Of a stretch of DNA of 20,640 bases, positions 6,670 to 13,881 are shown one piece after another. The position numbers were made by a program, and so were the translations under genes. Every line of letters begins with the position of its first letter. Positions within the stretch are counted from its first letter, which is position 1. Where the stretch lies: positions 1-20,640 of the forward strand of contig JAWLBR010000055.1 in NCBI GenBank assembly GCA_041687495.1, given 5' to 3'. The notes beneath the pieces were generated by a model. It had not been told where the DNA came from. It saw only the letters and a program-made list of their open reading frames with translations, and did not search any database. This stretch comes from JAWLBR01 sp041687495. GTDB lineage: Bacteria; Bacillota; Limnochordia; DTU087; JAAYGB01.

Positions 6670-6930
6670 ATGGAAGTACTAAAAGTTTCCTCCAAGTCAA
6701 ATCCAAATTCTGTCGCCGGGGCGTTAGCAGGGGTGTTAAGAGAAAGAGGCTGTGCCGAGATGCAGGCCATTGGCGCCGGGGCACTGAACCAGGCGGTTAA
6801 GGCAGTGGCAATTGCCCGAGGTTTCGTGGCTCCCAGCGGAGTGGATTTGATCTGCATTCCGGCCTTTACCGACATCATGATCGATGGTGAAGAACGCACA
6901 GCCATCAAGCTGATCGTTGAGCCCAGATAG
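6670..6930 (+). CDS. spoVS: Stage V sporulation protein S
   Basis: The 86-residue product is a full-length SpoVS (Alba-like fold): it begins MEVLKVSSKSNPNSVAGALA and ends DGEERTAIKLIVEPR, with the conserved block GAGALNQAVKAVAIARGFVA. In B. subtilis loss of SpoVS blocks sporulation at the coat/cortex stage and derepresses septation; its biochemical role is not settled, although the fold suggests nucleic acid binding. GGGAGG (6654-6659) precedes the ATG by 10 nt. It stands alone between two terminators and has a sigma-H-like promoter. Confidence 0.96.
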   Translation: MEVLKVSSKSNPNSVAGALAGVLRERGCAEMQAIGAGALNQAVKAVAIARGFVAPSGVDLICIPAFTDIMIDGEERTAIKLIVEPR

Positions 6931-6993
6931 CTGGGGTCTAGCCTTTCTAGCCAGTACCTTGGTTTGGGACTAGCGTACTAGCAGCAAAATCCT

Positions 6994-7027
6994 CCTGTCT
7001 ATTCTTCATGAGTAGGCAGGTTTTTTT
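6994..7027 (+). terminator. Terminator after spoVS
   Basis: CCTGTCTA (6994-7001) pairs with TAGGCAGG (7013-7020), eight pairs with one G-U, followed by seven T residues (7021-7027). Confidence 0.88.
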
Positions 7028-7116
7028 ATGGCGAAAAACAGGTGCAGGGATGTTCGGCTGTAAAGTACATAGGATGGTTGGGTTGGACTAAGAGCCAGCT
7101 AGAGGAGGAGATATTG

Positions 7117-8055
7117 ATGATTGGGGACGCACACATTGACACGCTATCCGAACTGATGAGACGAGAATTGCCGTTTGGCCAACGTAATAACAAAACCCAC
7201 GTTGATCTCCCGCGGATACTACAGGCAGGGGTTCAGCTCCAGGTCTGCGCCCTGTTTACCATGCCAGATGTCAGTCGCTCTGTGCAGCTGTTGCAGATCC
7301 TAAAACAGGTGGCTTTTGCGCAACAGCAGTTTCAGCTCAACAAGGACAAGGTCGTCCACGCAGTTAGGCGTGGGCAAGTGCAAAACCTAGAGCCAGGTAA
7401 GCTGACAGTACTGCTGTCCATTGAAGGAGGCGGCGCTCTGGCCGGTGATCTGGATATTTTGGACATCTTCTTTAGGTTGGGCGTCAGGGGGTTAACGCTG
7501 ACGTGGAATCACCGTAATGAGTTGGCCGACGGAGTAGGTGATCCGCTGGCAAAGGGTGGCTTAACCGGCTTTGGCCAATCTGTTGTGAAGAGACTTGAAG
7601 AGTTGGGGATGGCGGTTGATGTGAGCCATCTGTCTGAAGCAGGTTTTTGGGATGTGATGCAGACGGCTCAAGGACCAGTGATCGCTAGCCATTCCAACGC
7701 CAAGGCGCTGTGTGGGCACCCTCGTAATCTGACCGATGCACAGCTGCAGGCAATCGGTGAGCGGGCCGGATTTGTGGGCCTCAACTTTCTGCCAGCCTTC
7801 CTCGATGATGGTGGCAGCGCGTCGATTGAGCATATCGTTCGTCATGCAGTGCATATAGCTGGGATTGCCGGAGTAGAAACAATAGGCTTTGGCTCGGATT
7901 TCGATGGCATAGGAAGTGTTCCCGCCGGTGTCAACGATGTCCTCAGTTTCCAGCAGGTTGTTGATGCTCTGGCCCAGGAGTTTAGCCCGCAGGAAATGGA
8001 ACTAATTCAGGGCAAAAACCTGCAGCGCGTCTTGGCGTCGGTGCTACCCGAATAG
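7117..8055 (+). CDS. Membrane dipeptidase family (peptidase M19)
   Basis: The 312-residue product is a binuclear zinc dipeptidase of family M19 (renal dipeptidase type). Metal ligands and flanks are visible: DAHIDT (His6, Asp8), SIEGGG (Glu103), DVSHLSE (His171), ASHSN (His192) and GSDFDGIG (Asp261). Members hydrolyse dipeptides, often with D-residues in the C-terminal position. The bacterial proteins lack a signal peptide, as here, so it probably acts in the cytoplasm. AGGAGGAG (7103-7110) is 6 nt before ATG 7117; the codon before it is TTG, a less likely start. A spoVS-dipeptidase neighbourhood is familiar in clostridial genomes, perhaps for recycling peptides during sporulation (inference). 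A strong terminator follows. Confidence 0.93.
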   Translation: MIGDAHIDTLSELMRRELPFGQRNNKTHVDLPRILQAGVQLQVCALFTMPDVSRSVQLLQILKQVAFAQQQFQLNKDKVVHAVRRGQVQNLEPGKLTVLLSIEGGGALAGDLDILDIFFRLGVRGLTLTWNHRNELADGVGDPLAKGGLTGFGQSVVKRLEELGMAVDVSHLSEAGFWDVMQTAQGPVIASHSNAKALCGHPRNLTDAQLQAIGERAGFVGLNFLPAFLDDGGSASIEHIVRHAVHIAGIAGVETIGFGSDFDGIGSVPAGVNDVLSFQQVVDALAQEFSPQEMELIQGKNLQRVLASVLPE

Positions 8056-8087
8056 ACGATCTCCGGACAACAAAGTGTCTTTTGATT

Positions 8088-8117
8088 AAACCCAGCCATG
8101 ATTTTGGCTGGGTTTTA
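8088..8117 (+). terminator. Terminator after the dipeptidase gene
   Basis: AAACCCAGCC (8088-8097) pairs perfectly with GGCTGGGTTT (8106-8115) around an 8-nt loop and ends in TTTTA. The A-tract on the 5' side could make it work in both directions. Confidence 0.9.
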
Positions 8118-8119
8118 CT

Positions 8120-8150
8120 GTATCGAGAGTGGGAGAGCGGGGACACACTA
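8120..8150 (+). promoter_or_regulatory. Forespore-type (sigma-F/sigma-G-like) promoter
   Basis: GTATC (8120-8124) resembles the forespore -35 GNATR/GYWTA. CACACTA (8144-8150) matches 6 of 7 positions of the sigma-G -10 CATWHTA, but 19 bp away instead of 18. Read as sigma-F, the spacing to GGACACACTA (8141-8150) is 16 bp with one or two mismatches. It precedes the dodecin-like gene and the spoVA genes. Confidence 0.4.
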
Positions 8151-8185
8151 ATCACGGTAGGGACTGAAGTAAGGAGGTATAACAG

Positions 8186-8401
8186 GTGACAGTAACCAAA
8201 GTTGTAGAGCTTGTTGGTGAGTCTCGTGTCAGTTGGGACGATGCCGTGAGGGAAGCAGTGAAGACTGCCTCCCATACCATTCACGGTATCACCGGTGTCC
8301 ACGTTAAGAACATGACCGGCAACGTTGATGAGACTGGAGATATCGTGGAGTACAAGGCGGACATTGAGATTGCTTTTGCTGTAGATGGTTCAGGCAAATA
8401 A
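8186..8401 (+). CDS. Dodecin-like protein
   Basis: The 71-residue product has the dodecin fold signature: TKVVELVGESRVSWDDAVREAV (split here as VVELVGES and SWDDAVREAV), then ITGVHVKNMTGNV, and the final strand IVEYKADIEIAFAVD. Dodecins form hollow dodecamers that store flavins or related ligands. By comparison from memory, the aromatic Trp that stacks on flavin in classical dodecins is absent from the central strand, and the Gln of the YQV block is Lys. Flavin binding is therefore doubtful. AAGGAGGT (8171-8178) is 7 nt before GTG 8186. It stands directly before spoVAC behind a forespore-type promoter, so it may be made in the developing spore (inference). Confidence 0.85.
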   Translation: MTVTKVVELVGESRVSWDDAVREAVKTASHTIHGITGVHVKNMTGNVDETGDIVEYKADIEIAFAVDGSGK

Positions 8402-8431
8402 AAGGAATCTAGTAAGTAGACAGTATCAGTA

Positions 8432-8468
8432 GTGGTGTCGGTAGAGCCGGCACCACATATTTCTCTGG
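8432..8468 (+). terminator. Hairpin between the dodecin-like gene and spoVAC
   Basis: GTGGTGTCGG (8432-8441) pairs with CCGGCACCAC (8447-8456), ten pairs with one G-U, around TAGAG. ATATTTCTCT follows, a weak U-tract. It probably gives partial termination or protects the upstream mRNA end, so the dodecin-like gene would be made in excess over spoVA. Confidence 0.45.
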
Positions 8469-8476
8469 AGGGGTGT

Positions 8477-8962
8477 ATGATGGGGTCCAATGTAAAGCGG
8501 CCGTCCTCATCGGATCCGGTGCGGGTTGAGCACCAGATGGACTTCGACGCAGTTGCTGCTCAGATGCGGCCGAAGCCACTCTTAGCGCGAAACCTTGCTG
8601 TGGCGTATCTGGTTGGAGGGGTTATTTGTATGGGCGGCCAAGCCATCAACAACCTACTGCTATCTTTAGGCCTGGACAAAGCTGCAGCTGGAGGACGGAC
8701 AGCCGTGGTCCTCATCTTCATCGGAGCACTCCTTACCGGCCTTGGAGTGTATGACCAGCTTGGCCGTTTCGGTGGAGCCGGTTCGGCTATACCCATCACC
8801 GGGTTTGCTAACACAGTCGTCGCTCCGGCCATGGAGTTTACCCGTGAGGGATACGTATTAGGTATGGCTGCTCAACTCTTCTCGGTGGCGGGTCCGGTAT
8901 TAGTCTACGGATTAGCTTCGGCTGTTGTGTCTGCAGCAGTAAGATATGCAGCGGGATTCTAG
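8477..8962 (+). CDS. spoVAC: Stage V sporulation protein AC
   Basis: The 161-residue membrane protein matches SpoVAC. After a hydrophilic 35-residue start come helices in AYLVGGVICMGGQAINNLLL and VVLIFIGALLTGLGVYDQL, then the family block GRFGGAGSAIPITGFANTVV and two further C-terminal helices. SpoVAC with SpoVAEb forms the membrane channel through which dipicolinic acid (DPA) enters the forespore and leaves at germination. GGAGG (8467-8471) selects ATG 8477, 5 nt downstream; the next ATG at 8480 is also possible. It shares the GGAGxxxP(I/V) block with SpoVAE, a known internal paralogy. Confidence 0.95.
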   Translation: MMGSNVKRPSSSDPVRVEHQMDFDAVAAQMRPKPLLARNLAVAYLVGGVICMGGQAINNLLLSLGLDKAAAGGRTAVVLIFIGALLTGLGVYDQLGRFGGAGSAIPITGFANTVVAPAMEFTREGYVLGMAAQLFSVAGPVLVYGLASAVVSAAVRYAAGF

Positions 8963-8991
8963 ATGCTACTCTAGCTGGTAGGTGACAGATT

Positions 8992-10014
8992 GTGACACAA
9001 AGGAAAGCTGGTAAGAGAAGTATTAGCTTTGGGCCAGGTGTGGGCATTACGGCTTCCAGTACTGTCGTTGGTCCAATGGAAGCGGCCGGTCCGTTGGGAA
9101 GGTATTTTGATACAGTCCTACCTGACACTAAATACGGGGAGAAGTGTTGGGAAGGCACAGAGAGCAAAATGCTAAAAGAGGCGTGCGAGTCTGTGATGCA
9201 GAACGCCAAGGCTCAGCCTGAAGATGTTGACATCATTGTTACCTCTGACCTGTTGAACCAGTTGACCTCGTCAAGCTACGCGGTTCGGGAAATGCCCATT
9301 AACCATCTAGGAGTGTATTCGGCCTGTGCTGGCTTTGCAGAAGGTGTCATTGTCGCAGGTATGGCCCTTGTCGGAGGTTTTGCCTCCAAGGCAGTGGTGG
9401 CAGTATCCAGCCACCATGACGCGGCAGAACGTCAGTACCGGTTTCCTACTGAACTGGGGGTACAGCGACCGCCTTGGGCGCAATGGACAGTGACAGGTGC
9501 AGGGGCTGCGTTTCTGGAATTCCCCGCCCCTGACCCGTTGGTAGTCTCCCGAGCGACCCTCGGGCGGGTTGTCGACTATGGGGTTAAGGATGCCTATGAC
9601 ATGGGAGCGGCGATGGCGCCTGCCGCTGCAGACACTATTGAAGCCCATCTCCAGGATTTTGGTCTGCCGATAAACCACTACGACCTGATTTTGACCGGGG
9701 ATCTGGGAAGCTATGGCCTTGAGGTGCTGCGGGAGCTTCTAGCGCGGCGTGGAATCGTAGTGGATACCCAGTTGGAGGACTGCGGAGCGCTGATCTACGA
9801 CCGAAATAAACAGGACGTACACTCGGGGGGGAGTGGCTTGGGCAGCTCGGCTACAGTCTTCAATGGCTACGTCTTAAAGCAGATTCCCCAAGGCAGGTGG
9901 CGCAAAGTACTGCTGGTGGCTACTGGAGCTTTGCACAGTCCGGTTCGGGTCAAACAAAGCGAAAGTATCCCATCCGTCGCCCATGCCATCGGTGTTGAGG
10001 TAAAGGAGAGCTAG
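8992..10014 (+). CDS. spoVAD: Stage V sporulation protein AD
   Basis: The 340-residue product has a thiolase/ketoacyl-synthase-like fold. The nucleophile-elbow motif YSACAGFAEG places a Cys at residue 112, as in SpoVAD of B. subtilis, and the C-terminal GGSGLGSSATVFNG and VATGALHSP blocks are typical. SpoVAD is not known to be an enzyme; it binds DPA and caps the SpoVAC-SpoVAEb channel on the cytoplasmic side. GTG 8992 follows GGTAGGTGA at about 6 nt. It lies 29 bp after spoVAC and 5 bp before spoVAE. Confidence 0.97.
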   Translation: MTQRKAGKRSISFGPGVGITASSTVVGPMEAAGPLGRYFDTVLPDTKYGEKCWEGTESKMLKEACESVMQNAKAQPEDVDIIVTSDLLNQLTSSSYAVREMPINHLGVYSACAGFAEGVIVAGMALVGGFASKAVVAVSSHHDAAERQYRFPTELGVQRPPWAQWTVTGAGAAFLEFPAPDPLVVSRATLGRVVDYGVKDAYDMGAAMAPAAADTIEAHLQDFGLPINHYDLILTGDLGSYGLEVLRELLARRGIVVDTQLEDCGALIYDRNKQDVHSGGSGLGSSATVFNGYVLKQIPQGRWRKVLLVATGALHSPVRVKQSESIPSVAHAIGVEVKES

Positions 10015-10019
10015 TAAAT

Positions 10020-10370
10020 ATGGATTACTTGATGGCTTTTCTCGTCGGAGGGTTGATCTGTGCCTTGGGTCAGCTGCTGTACGATACAACTAAGCTGACC
10101 ATGGCCCATGTTATGGTGCTTTTCGTGGTATTGGGCTCAGTACTGACGGGGGTTGGCTTGTATGACAAGCTGCTCACCCTGGGAGGTGCCGGTGCTTCCG
10201 TGCCCGTGTCAAACTTTGGGTATGTGTTGACAAAGGGTATCCTGTCCCATCTGCAGAGGGATGGGTGGTTTGGCTTACTCTCCGGGGCTTTCGAGTTAGC
10301 TGGTGCCGCTATTGCAGCGGTAATTCTGTTCGGTTTCGCAGCGGCGGTGGCTTTCAAACCAAAAGGGTAG
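10020..10370 (+). CDS. spoVAE: Stage V sporulation protein AE (SpoVAEb type)
   Basis: The 116-residue membrane protein is the membrane half of SpoVAE. It has an N-terminal helix with FLVGGLICALGQLLYD, a second helix VLFVVLGSVLTGVGLYDKL, the block LGGAGASVPVSNFG, and C-terminal helices. It is paralogous to SpoVAC and pairs with it to form the DPA channel. AAAGGAG upstream sits about 12 nt from ATG 10020. It ends 86 bp before the next gene, a gap holding a forespore-type promoter. Confidence 0.95.
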   Translation: MDYLMAFLVGGLICALGQLLYDTTKLTMAHVMVLFVVLGSVLTGVGLYDKLLTLGGAGASVPVSNFGYVLTKGILSHLQRDGWFGLLSGAFELAGAAIAAVILFGFAAAVAFKPKG

Positions 10371-10373
10371 GGA

Positions 10374-10403
10374 GTATACGGGATTTGACCATTGCCGATA
10401 CTA
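10374..10403 (+). promoter_or_regulatory. Sigma-G-like promoter inside the spoVA cluster
   Basis: GTATA (10374-10378) is a perfect forespore -35. After exactly 18 bp, GATACTA (10397-10403) matches the sigma-G -10 CATWHTA at 6 of 7 positions. It also fits sigma-F with 15-bp spacing. The start would be near 10410, upstream of the holin-like gene, spoVAEa and spoVAF. Confidence 0.58.
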
Positions 10404-10456
10404 TAACAGCCATGGAAGTCGTCATCTTTACTTAATACGCAAGGAGGTCGAAATCG

Positions 10457-10789
10457 ATGGAATGGGTTGGAGCAATGGTTCGTTTAGTTGTCTCTGCATT
10501 GGTACTAATGTTTGTTGGAGCGATCCTACCCGGGTTTCGGACCATGGGTTTTTGGAATTCACTACTAGCTGCGGCGGTGATTGCTGCGGTAGGGTGGGTC
10601 GTAGAAGCAACCATGGGTAAGTCTGTTTCGCCCTATAGCCGGGGGATAGTGGGCTTCATTGTGTCTGCCGTGATCATCTGGGCCTCGCAGTATGTGGTGC
10701 CTGCCATGTCAGTGTCAGTTATTGGTGCCCTGTTAGCGGCTTTTCTGATCGGAATTATAGACCTTTTCGTTCCCACAGCGATTAGGTAG
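10457..10789 (+). CDS. Four-helix membrane protein, phage-holin family 4 (YvlD-like)
   Basis: The 110-residue, very hydrophobic protein has four predicted membrane helices (about residues 6-27, 32-52, 62-82 and 88-108). It carries the repeated pattern of the YvlD/phage-holin-4 superfamily: LVLMFVGAILPGFRTMGFW in the first half, and YVVPAMSVSVIGALLAAFLI in the second. Holin in the family name reflects similarity only; the function in bacteria is unknown. AAGGAGGTC (10441-10449) gives a strong ribosome binding site 7-8 nt before ATG. It is embedded between spoVAE and spoVAEa behind a sigma-G-like promoter, so it is probably a forespore inner-membrane protein and may work with SpoVA (inference). 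Confidence 0.8.
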   Translation: MEWVGAMVRLVVSALVLMFVGAILPGFRTMGFWNSLLAAAVIAAVGWVVEATMGKSVSPYSRGIVGFIVSAVIIWASQYVVPAMSVSVIGALLAAFLIGIIDLFVPTAIR

Positions 10790-10856
10790 TTGACGAGGTA
10801 TAAACCTGCGCTGGCAGCTCAATGCCAGGAGAATCCCAGGGGAGGGGTCAGCAGCT

Positions 10857-11414
10857 ATGGAAGGAAAAGTTAGAGTTATTGTGGTAACCGATGGCGATAG
10901 GACGGCAAAGCACGCAGTGGAGGTTGCTTCTAGCAATATCGGAGGCCGGTGCATCAGCGCATCGGCCATCGACTCCTTCGCCCCCGATGCACAAAACCTC
11001 TTGGATATGATCAAGTCGGTTCCTCATGATCCAGTAGTGGTGATGTTTGACGATCAGGGTGAGGCAGAGATAGGCAAAGGGGAAATGTTGCTTTCGCAAA
11101 TCGCCCAGGACGATGGAATTGAGATCTTGGGGGCAGTGGCAGTGGCCTCAAATACCGAGGATGTGCAGGGAGTGGAACCTGACGTTTCGGTCACCAAAGA
11201 TGGAGAGATTATTGATGGGGCCGTTGACAAAGAGGGTCAGCCCGCAGGGCAAACAATCCATGGTGACACCGTCGACATCCTGCGCAGTTTGGAGGTTCCA
11301 GTCATTGTTGGTCTAGGTGATCCTGGGAAGATGGATTTTGCCGACGATGCTGATACGGGTGCTCCAGCAACTACCATGGCTTTACAAGAGATCTTGCGCC
11401 GCAGTGGGGGATGA
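10857..11414 (+). CDS. spoVAEa: Stage V sporulation protein AE, soluble domain (SpoVAEa)
   Basis: The 185-residue soluble protein matches SpoVAEa of Bacillus: it starts KVRVIVVTDGDRTAKHAVEV and has SNIGGRCISASAI, PVVVMFDDQGEAEIGKGE, ILGAVAVASNTEDVQG and PVIVGLGDPGKMDF. In bacilli it belongs to the larger spoVA operon, and the product is soluble with an incompletely known role in DPA uptake or germination. GGGGAGGGG is the ribosome binding site. The stop overlaps the spoVAF start (ATGA), so the two are coupled. Here the SpoVAEb and SpoVAEa genes are separated by the holin-like gene. Confidence 0.92.
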   Translation: MEGKVRVIVVTDGDRTAKHAVEVASSNIGGRCISASAIDSFAPDAQNLLDMIKSVPHDPVVVMFDDQGEAEIGKGEMLLSQIAQDDGIEILGAVAVASNTEDVQGVEPDVSVTKDGEIIDGAVDKEGQPAGQTIHGDTVDILRSLEVPVIVGLGDPGKMDFADDADTGAPATTMALQEILRRSGG

Positions 11415-12862
11415 TCATGCAGATTGAAGCAAAGTTGCAGGAAAACTTAGGGCTGCTGCGGGCTAAGTTGGGTATAGACACAAGCTTCGATGTGCTTCTC
11501 CGGGAGTTTTCTGTCGGGGGGCGGGATGCGGCACTGATCTATCTTGATGGGTTTATCCAAAGTCAGGTGACATCTCGCTTACTGGAACAGCTGATGGAAC
11601 TGAGCCGGGAAGATATTCAGCCCAACCCCATTGACAAATTGGTTAGAAACCACATCCCCTTTTTTGAGGTAGCCACCATCGACACGTTGGAGCAATGTGT
11701 CGACGAGATCCTTGCTGGCCCTGCAGTCCTCCTGGTGGATGGCTGTACTACGGCGATTGTTCTCGATGTCCGGGAATATCCTGTTCGCGGCATCGAAGAA
11801 CCTGACTTAGAGCGAGTGACTAGAGGCTCCCGGGACGGTTTTGTGGAGACTGCTCTGTTCAATGTCAACATGATCCGTCGTCGTCTTCGGGATCCTGGGC
11901 TGCGGTTTGAGGCAGTTAGGGTTGGACAGCGGTCCAAGACTGATGTTTTCGTTGGATATGTCAATGATATCGCCAACAAGGAACTGGTTGATAAGGTGAA
12001 GCACCGTATTGAAAAGGTGGATACAGTATCCTTGACCATGGGAGCTAAGACGCTGGAGGATTATTTGGTAGGGACAAAGTTTAATCCATTCCCCACAGTG
12101 CGCTATACAGAGAGGCCTGACGTGGTCGCTGCTCATCTGCTCGAAGGTCACGTAGTAGTGGTTACCGATACTTCGCCTACCGCCATGCTCTTGCCTGCTA
12201 GTGCCTGGCATTATACGCAACACGCAGAAGAGTATTTTCAGAATCCAGTGGTGGGAACTTACTTAAGGTGGGTAAGATTTCTTGCCATCTTAATCGCGTT
12301 TTTTATTACCCCGATCTGGCTTCTCTTGGCGGAACATCCAGAGATGCGGCCAGGATTTCTCCATTTTGTTGGGCCGAATGAGCCGGGAAAGATCCCGTTG
12401 TTCGCCCAATTTATGATTCTGGAACTGGCCATTGACTTGACTCGGATGGCCTTTATCCATACGCCATCGGCATTGGCCAGTTCTCTAGGCTTAGTGGCGG
12501 CCATCTTACTGGGAGATTTTGCAGTCAAGGTGGGACTATTTGTTCCAGAAACCATCTTATACCAAGCCGTAAGTGCCATCGCGTTCTTTGCTATCCCTAA
12601 CTACGAATTCTCTCTGGCCTTAAGGTTGTTTAAGATTCTCACCCTCGTACTAACCGGAACGTTTGGACTATGGGGTTTCTTAGGAGGTACTGGGTTCACA
12701 TTTATTGTAATGGCGTGTACTCGGTCGCTGGATCTTCCTTACCTGTGGCCACTGCTTCCCTTGAGTTGGACGGGACTTAAGCGCCTGATCTTTAGATATC
12801 CGATTCCCGATGTGTCCAAGAGACCTGCTGGGATCAAGCCTCGGGATCAGGACCTGCAGTAG
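11411..12862 (+). CDS. spoVAF: Stage V sporulation protein AF (GerA-family)
   Basis: The 483-residue product has the GerA/SpoVAF layout: a soluble N-terminal half with LVDGCTTAIVLDVREYPVRG, PDLERVTRGSRDGFVET and NVNMIRRRLRDPGLRFE, then PTVRYTERPDVVAAHLLEGH. Membrane helices follow from about residue 285 (FLAILIAFFITPIWLLL) to 450. The TERPD signature and the segment after it are family hallmarks. SpoVAF resembles GerAA subunits of nutrient receptors and in B. subtilis amplifies the germination signal. ATG 11411 lies in the overlap with spoVAEa; ATG 11417 is an alternative. The next gene begins 41 bp later with no visible terminator between them. Confidence 0.95.
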   Translation: MIMQIEAKLQENLGLLRAKLGIDTSFDVLLREFSVGGRDAALIYLDGFIQSQVTSRLLEQLMELSREDIQPNPIDKLVRNHIPFFEVATIDTLEQCVDEILAGPAVLLVDGCTTAIVLDVREYPVRGIEEPDLERVTRGSRDGFVETALFNVNMIRRRLRDPGLRFEAVRVGQRSKTDVFVGYVNDIANKELVDKVKHRIEKVDTVSLTMGAKTLEDYLVGTKFNPFPTVRYTERPDVVAAHLLEGHVVVVTDTSPTAMLLPASAWHYTQHAEEYFQNPVVGTYLRWVRFLAILIAFFITPIWLLLAEHPEMRPGFLHFVGPNEPGKIPLFAQFMILELAIDLTRMAFIHTPSALASSLGLVAAILLGDFAVKVGLFVPETILYQAVSAIAFFAIPNYEFSLALRLFKILTLVLTGTFGLWGFLGGTGFTFIVMACTRSLDLPYLWPLLPLSWTGLKRLIFRYPIPDVSKRPAGIKPRDQDLQ

Positions 12863-12903
12863 GAGATGCCTAAGTCTGCTGCTGTGAACAAGGATTTACG
12901 AAA

Positions 12904-13881
12904 GTGGTGAAGGATTTGGTAAGAATAGGAATCCCCCAGGCGCTGGCTTATCACGACTATGGGGAGCTATGGAGTAGTTTCTTCGTGGATCTTGGGGTAG
13001 AAGTGGTGCTGTCTCCAGCCACTAACAAATCTATTGTCGACGCTGGAGTCAAACTGGCTGCTGATGGCACATGCCTTCCAGTGAAAACCTTCTACGGCCA
13101 CGCTGCCTACCTGGCGGAAATTCCCGACCTCGACTATATCTTTGTTCCGCGGATCATCGGGGTTCGGCCAAAAGAGTTCATCTGCCCCAAATTCATGGGC
13201 CTTCCTGACTTGATTGAGAACGGTCTCAAAAGGGCGTCACCGCGGGTTTTGGCTCCGGAAATAGACCTGAGGAGTAATTGGTGGAAGTCTTATGCTGTCA
13301 TTGCCCGCATGGCAATGACAATTGGCGTTAACCCTTGGCAGGCTGTACATAGGTACCACCAGGCCTTGATTTCATACGGGAATGAGCAGGCTGAAGACTT
13401 GACCGCACCATCTTTCGTAGGACCGGGGGAGTTGACCATTGGGGTAATCGGTCATCGGTATCTGGTTCAGGACAAGCACCTGAGCATGGACTTGTTAGGA
13501 AAGCTCAAGGCGTTGGGAGTTAACGTGGTTCCCGGTTACGATTTGCCCCGGGAGCTGGTGCATACGAAAGCAAGGAACTGGCCAAAGCAGATGTTTTGGC
13601 GCTCTGGTCGTATCGCCTTCGGGGTTGCGAGGTCGTTCTTGGAGCACCAACCTTGTGTAGTCGATGGCGCCATATATGTGGCCGCCTTCAGCTGCGGAAC
13701 AGACTCGATGGTCGGGGACCTGGTGGAAAGAGAGTTTCGCCGCCAAGGAATGCCGATCCTGACTGTAAATTTGGATGAACACACCGGCGAAGCTGGACTT
13801 CTCACCCGTCTTGAAGCGTTTGTTGACTTGATTCGATGGAGGACCGATGCCAGTGAAATGCACGTTTCCACACATGGGTAA
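12904..13881 (+). CDS. 2-hydroxyacyl-CoA dehydratase/CoA-activase-related protein (DUF2229 type)
   Basis: The 325-residue soluble protein belongs to the DUF2229 / 2-hydroxyglutaryl-CoA dehydratase-related group. Conserved blocks include IGIPQALAYHDYGELWSSFF, DGTCLPVKTFYGH (Cys57), FICPKFMGLPD, AFSCGTDSM (Cys264) and LDEHTGEAG near residue 290. In large clostridial activase-type proteins this domain is fused behind the ATPase; here it is a separate gene. Such cysteines are typical of Fe-S ligands, but cluster binding is not proven. The product shares the CLPxK, Cys...DE-TGEAG and EAFxDL motifs with the next gene, so the two are paralogues. It is 41 bp after spoVAF and overlaps the next gene by 35 bp. 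GTG 12904 and 12907 are both possible starts. Confidence 0.85.
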   Translation: MVKDLVRIGIPQALAYHDYGELWSSFFVDLGVEVVLSPATNKSIVDAGVKLAADGTCLPVKTFYGHAAYLAEIPDLDYIFVPRIIGVRPKEFICPKFMGLPDLIENGLKRASPRVLAPEIDLRSNWWKSYAVIARMAMTIGVNPWQAVHRYHQALISYGNEQAEDLTAPSFVGPGELTIGVIGHRYLVQDKHLSMDLLGKLKALGVNVVPGYDLPRELVHTKARNWPKQMFWRSGRIAFGVARSFLEHQPCVVDGAIYVAAFSCGTDSMVGDLVEREFRRQGMPILTVNLDEHTGEAGLLTRLEAFVDLIRWRTDASEMHVSTHG

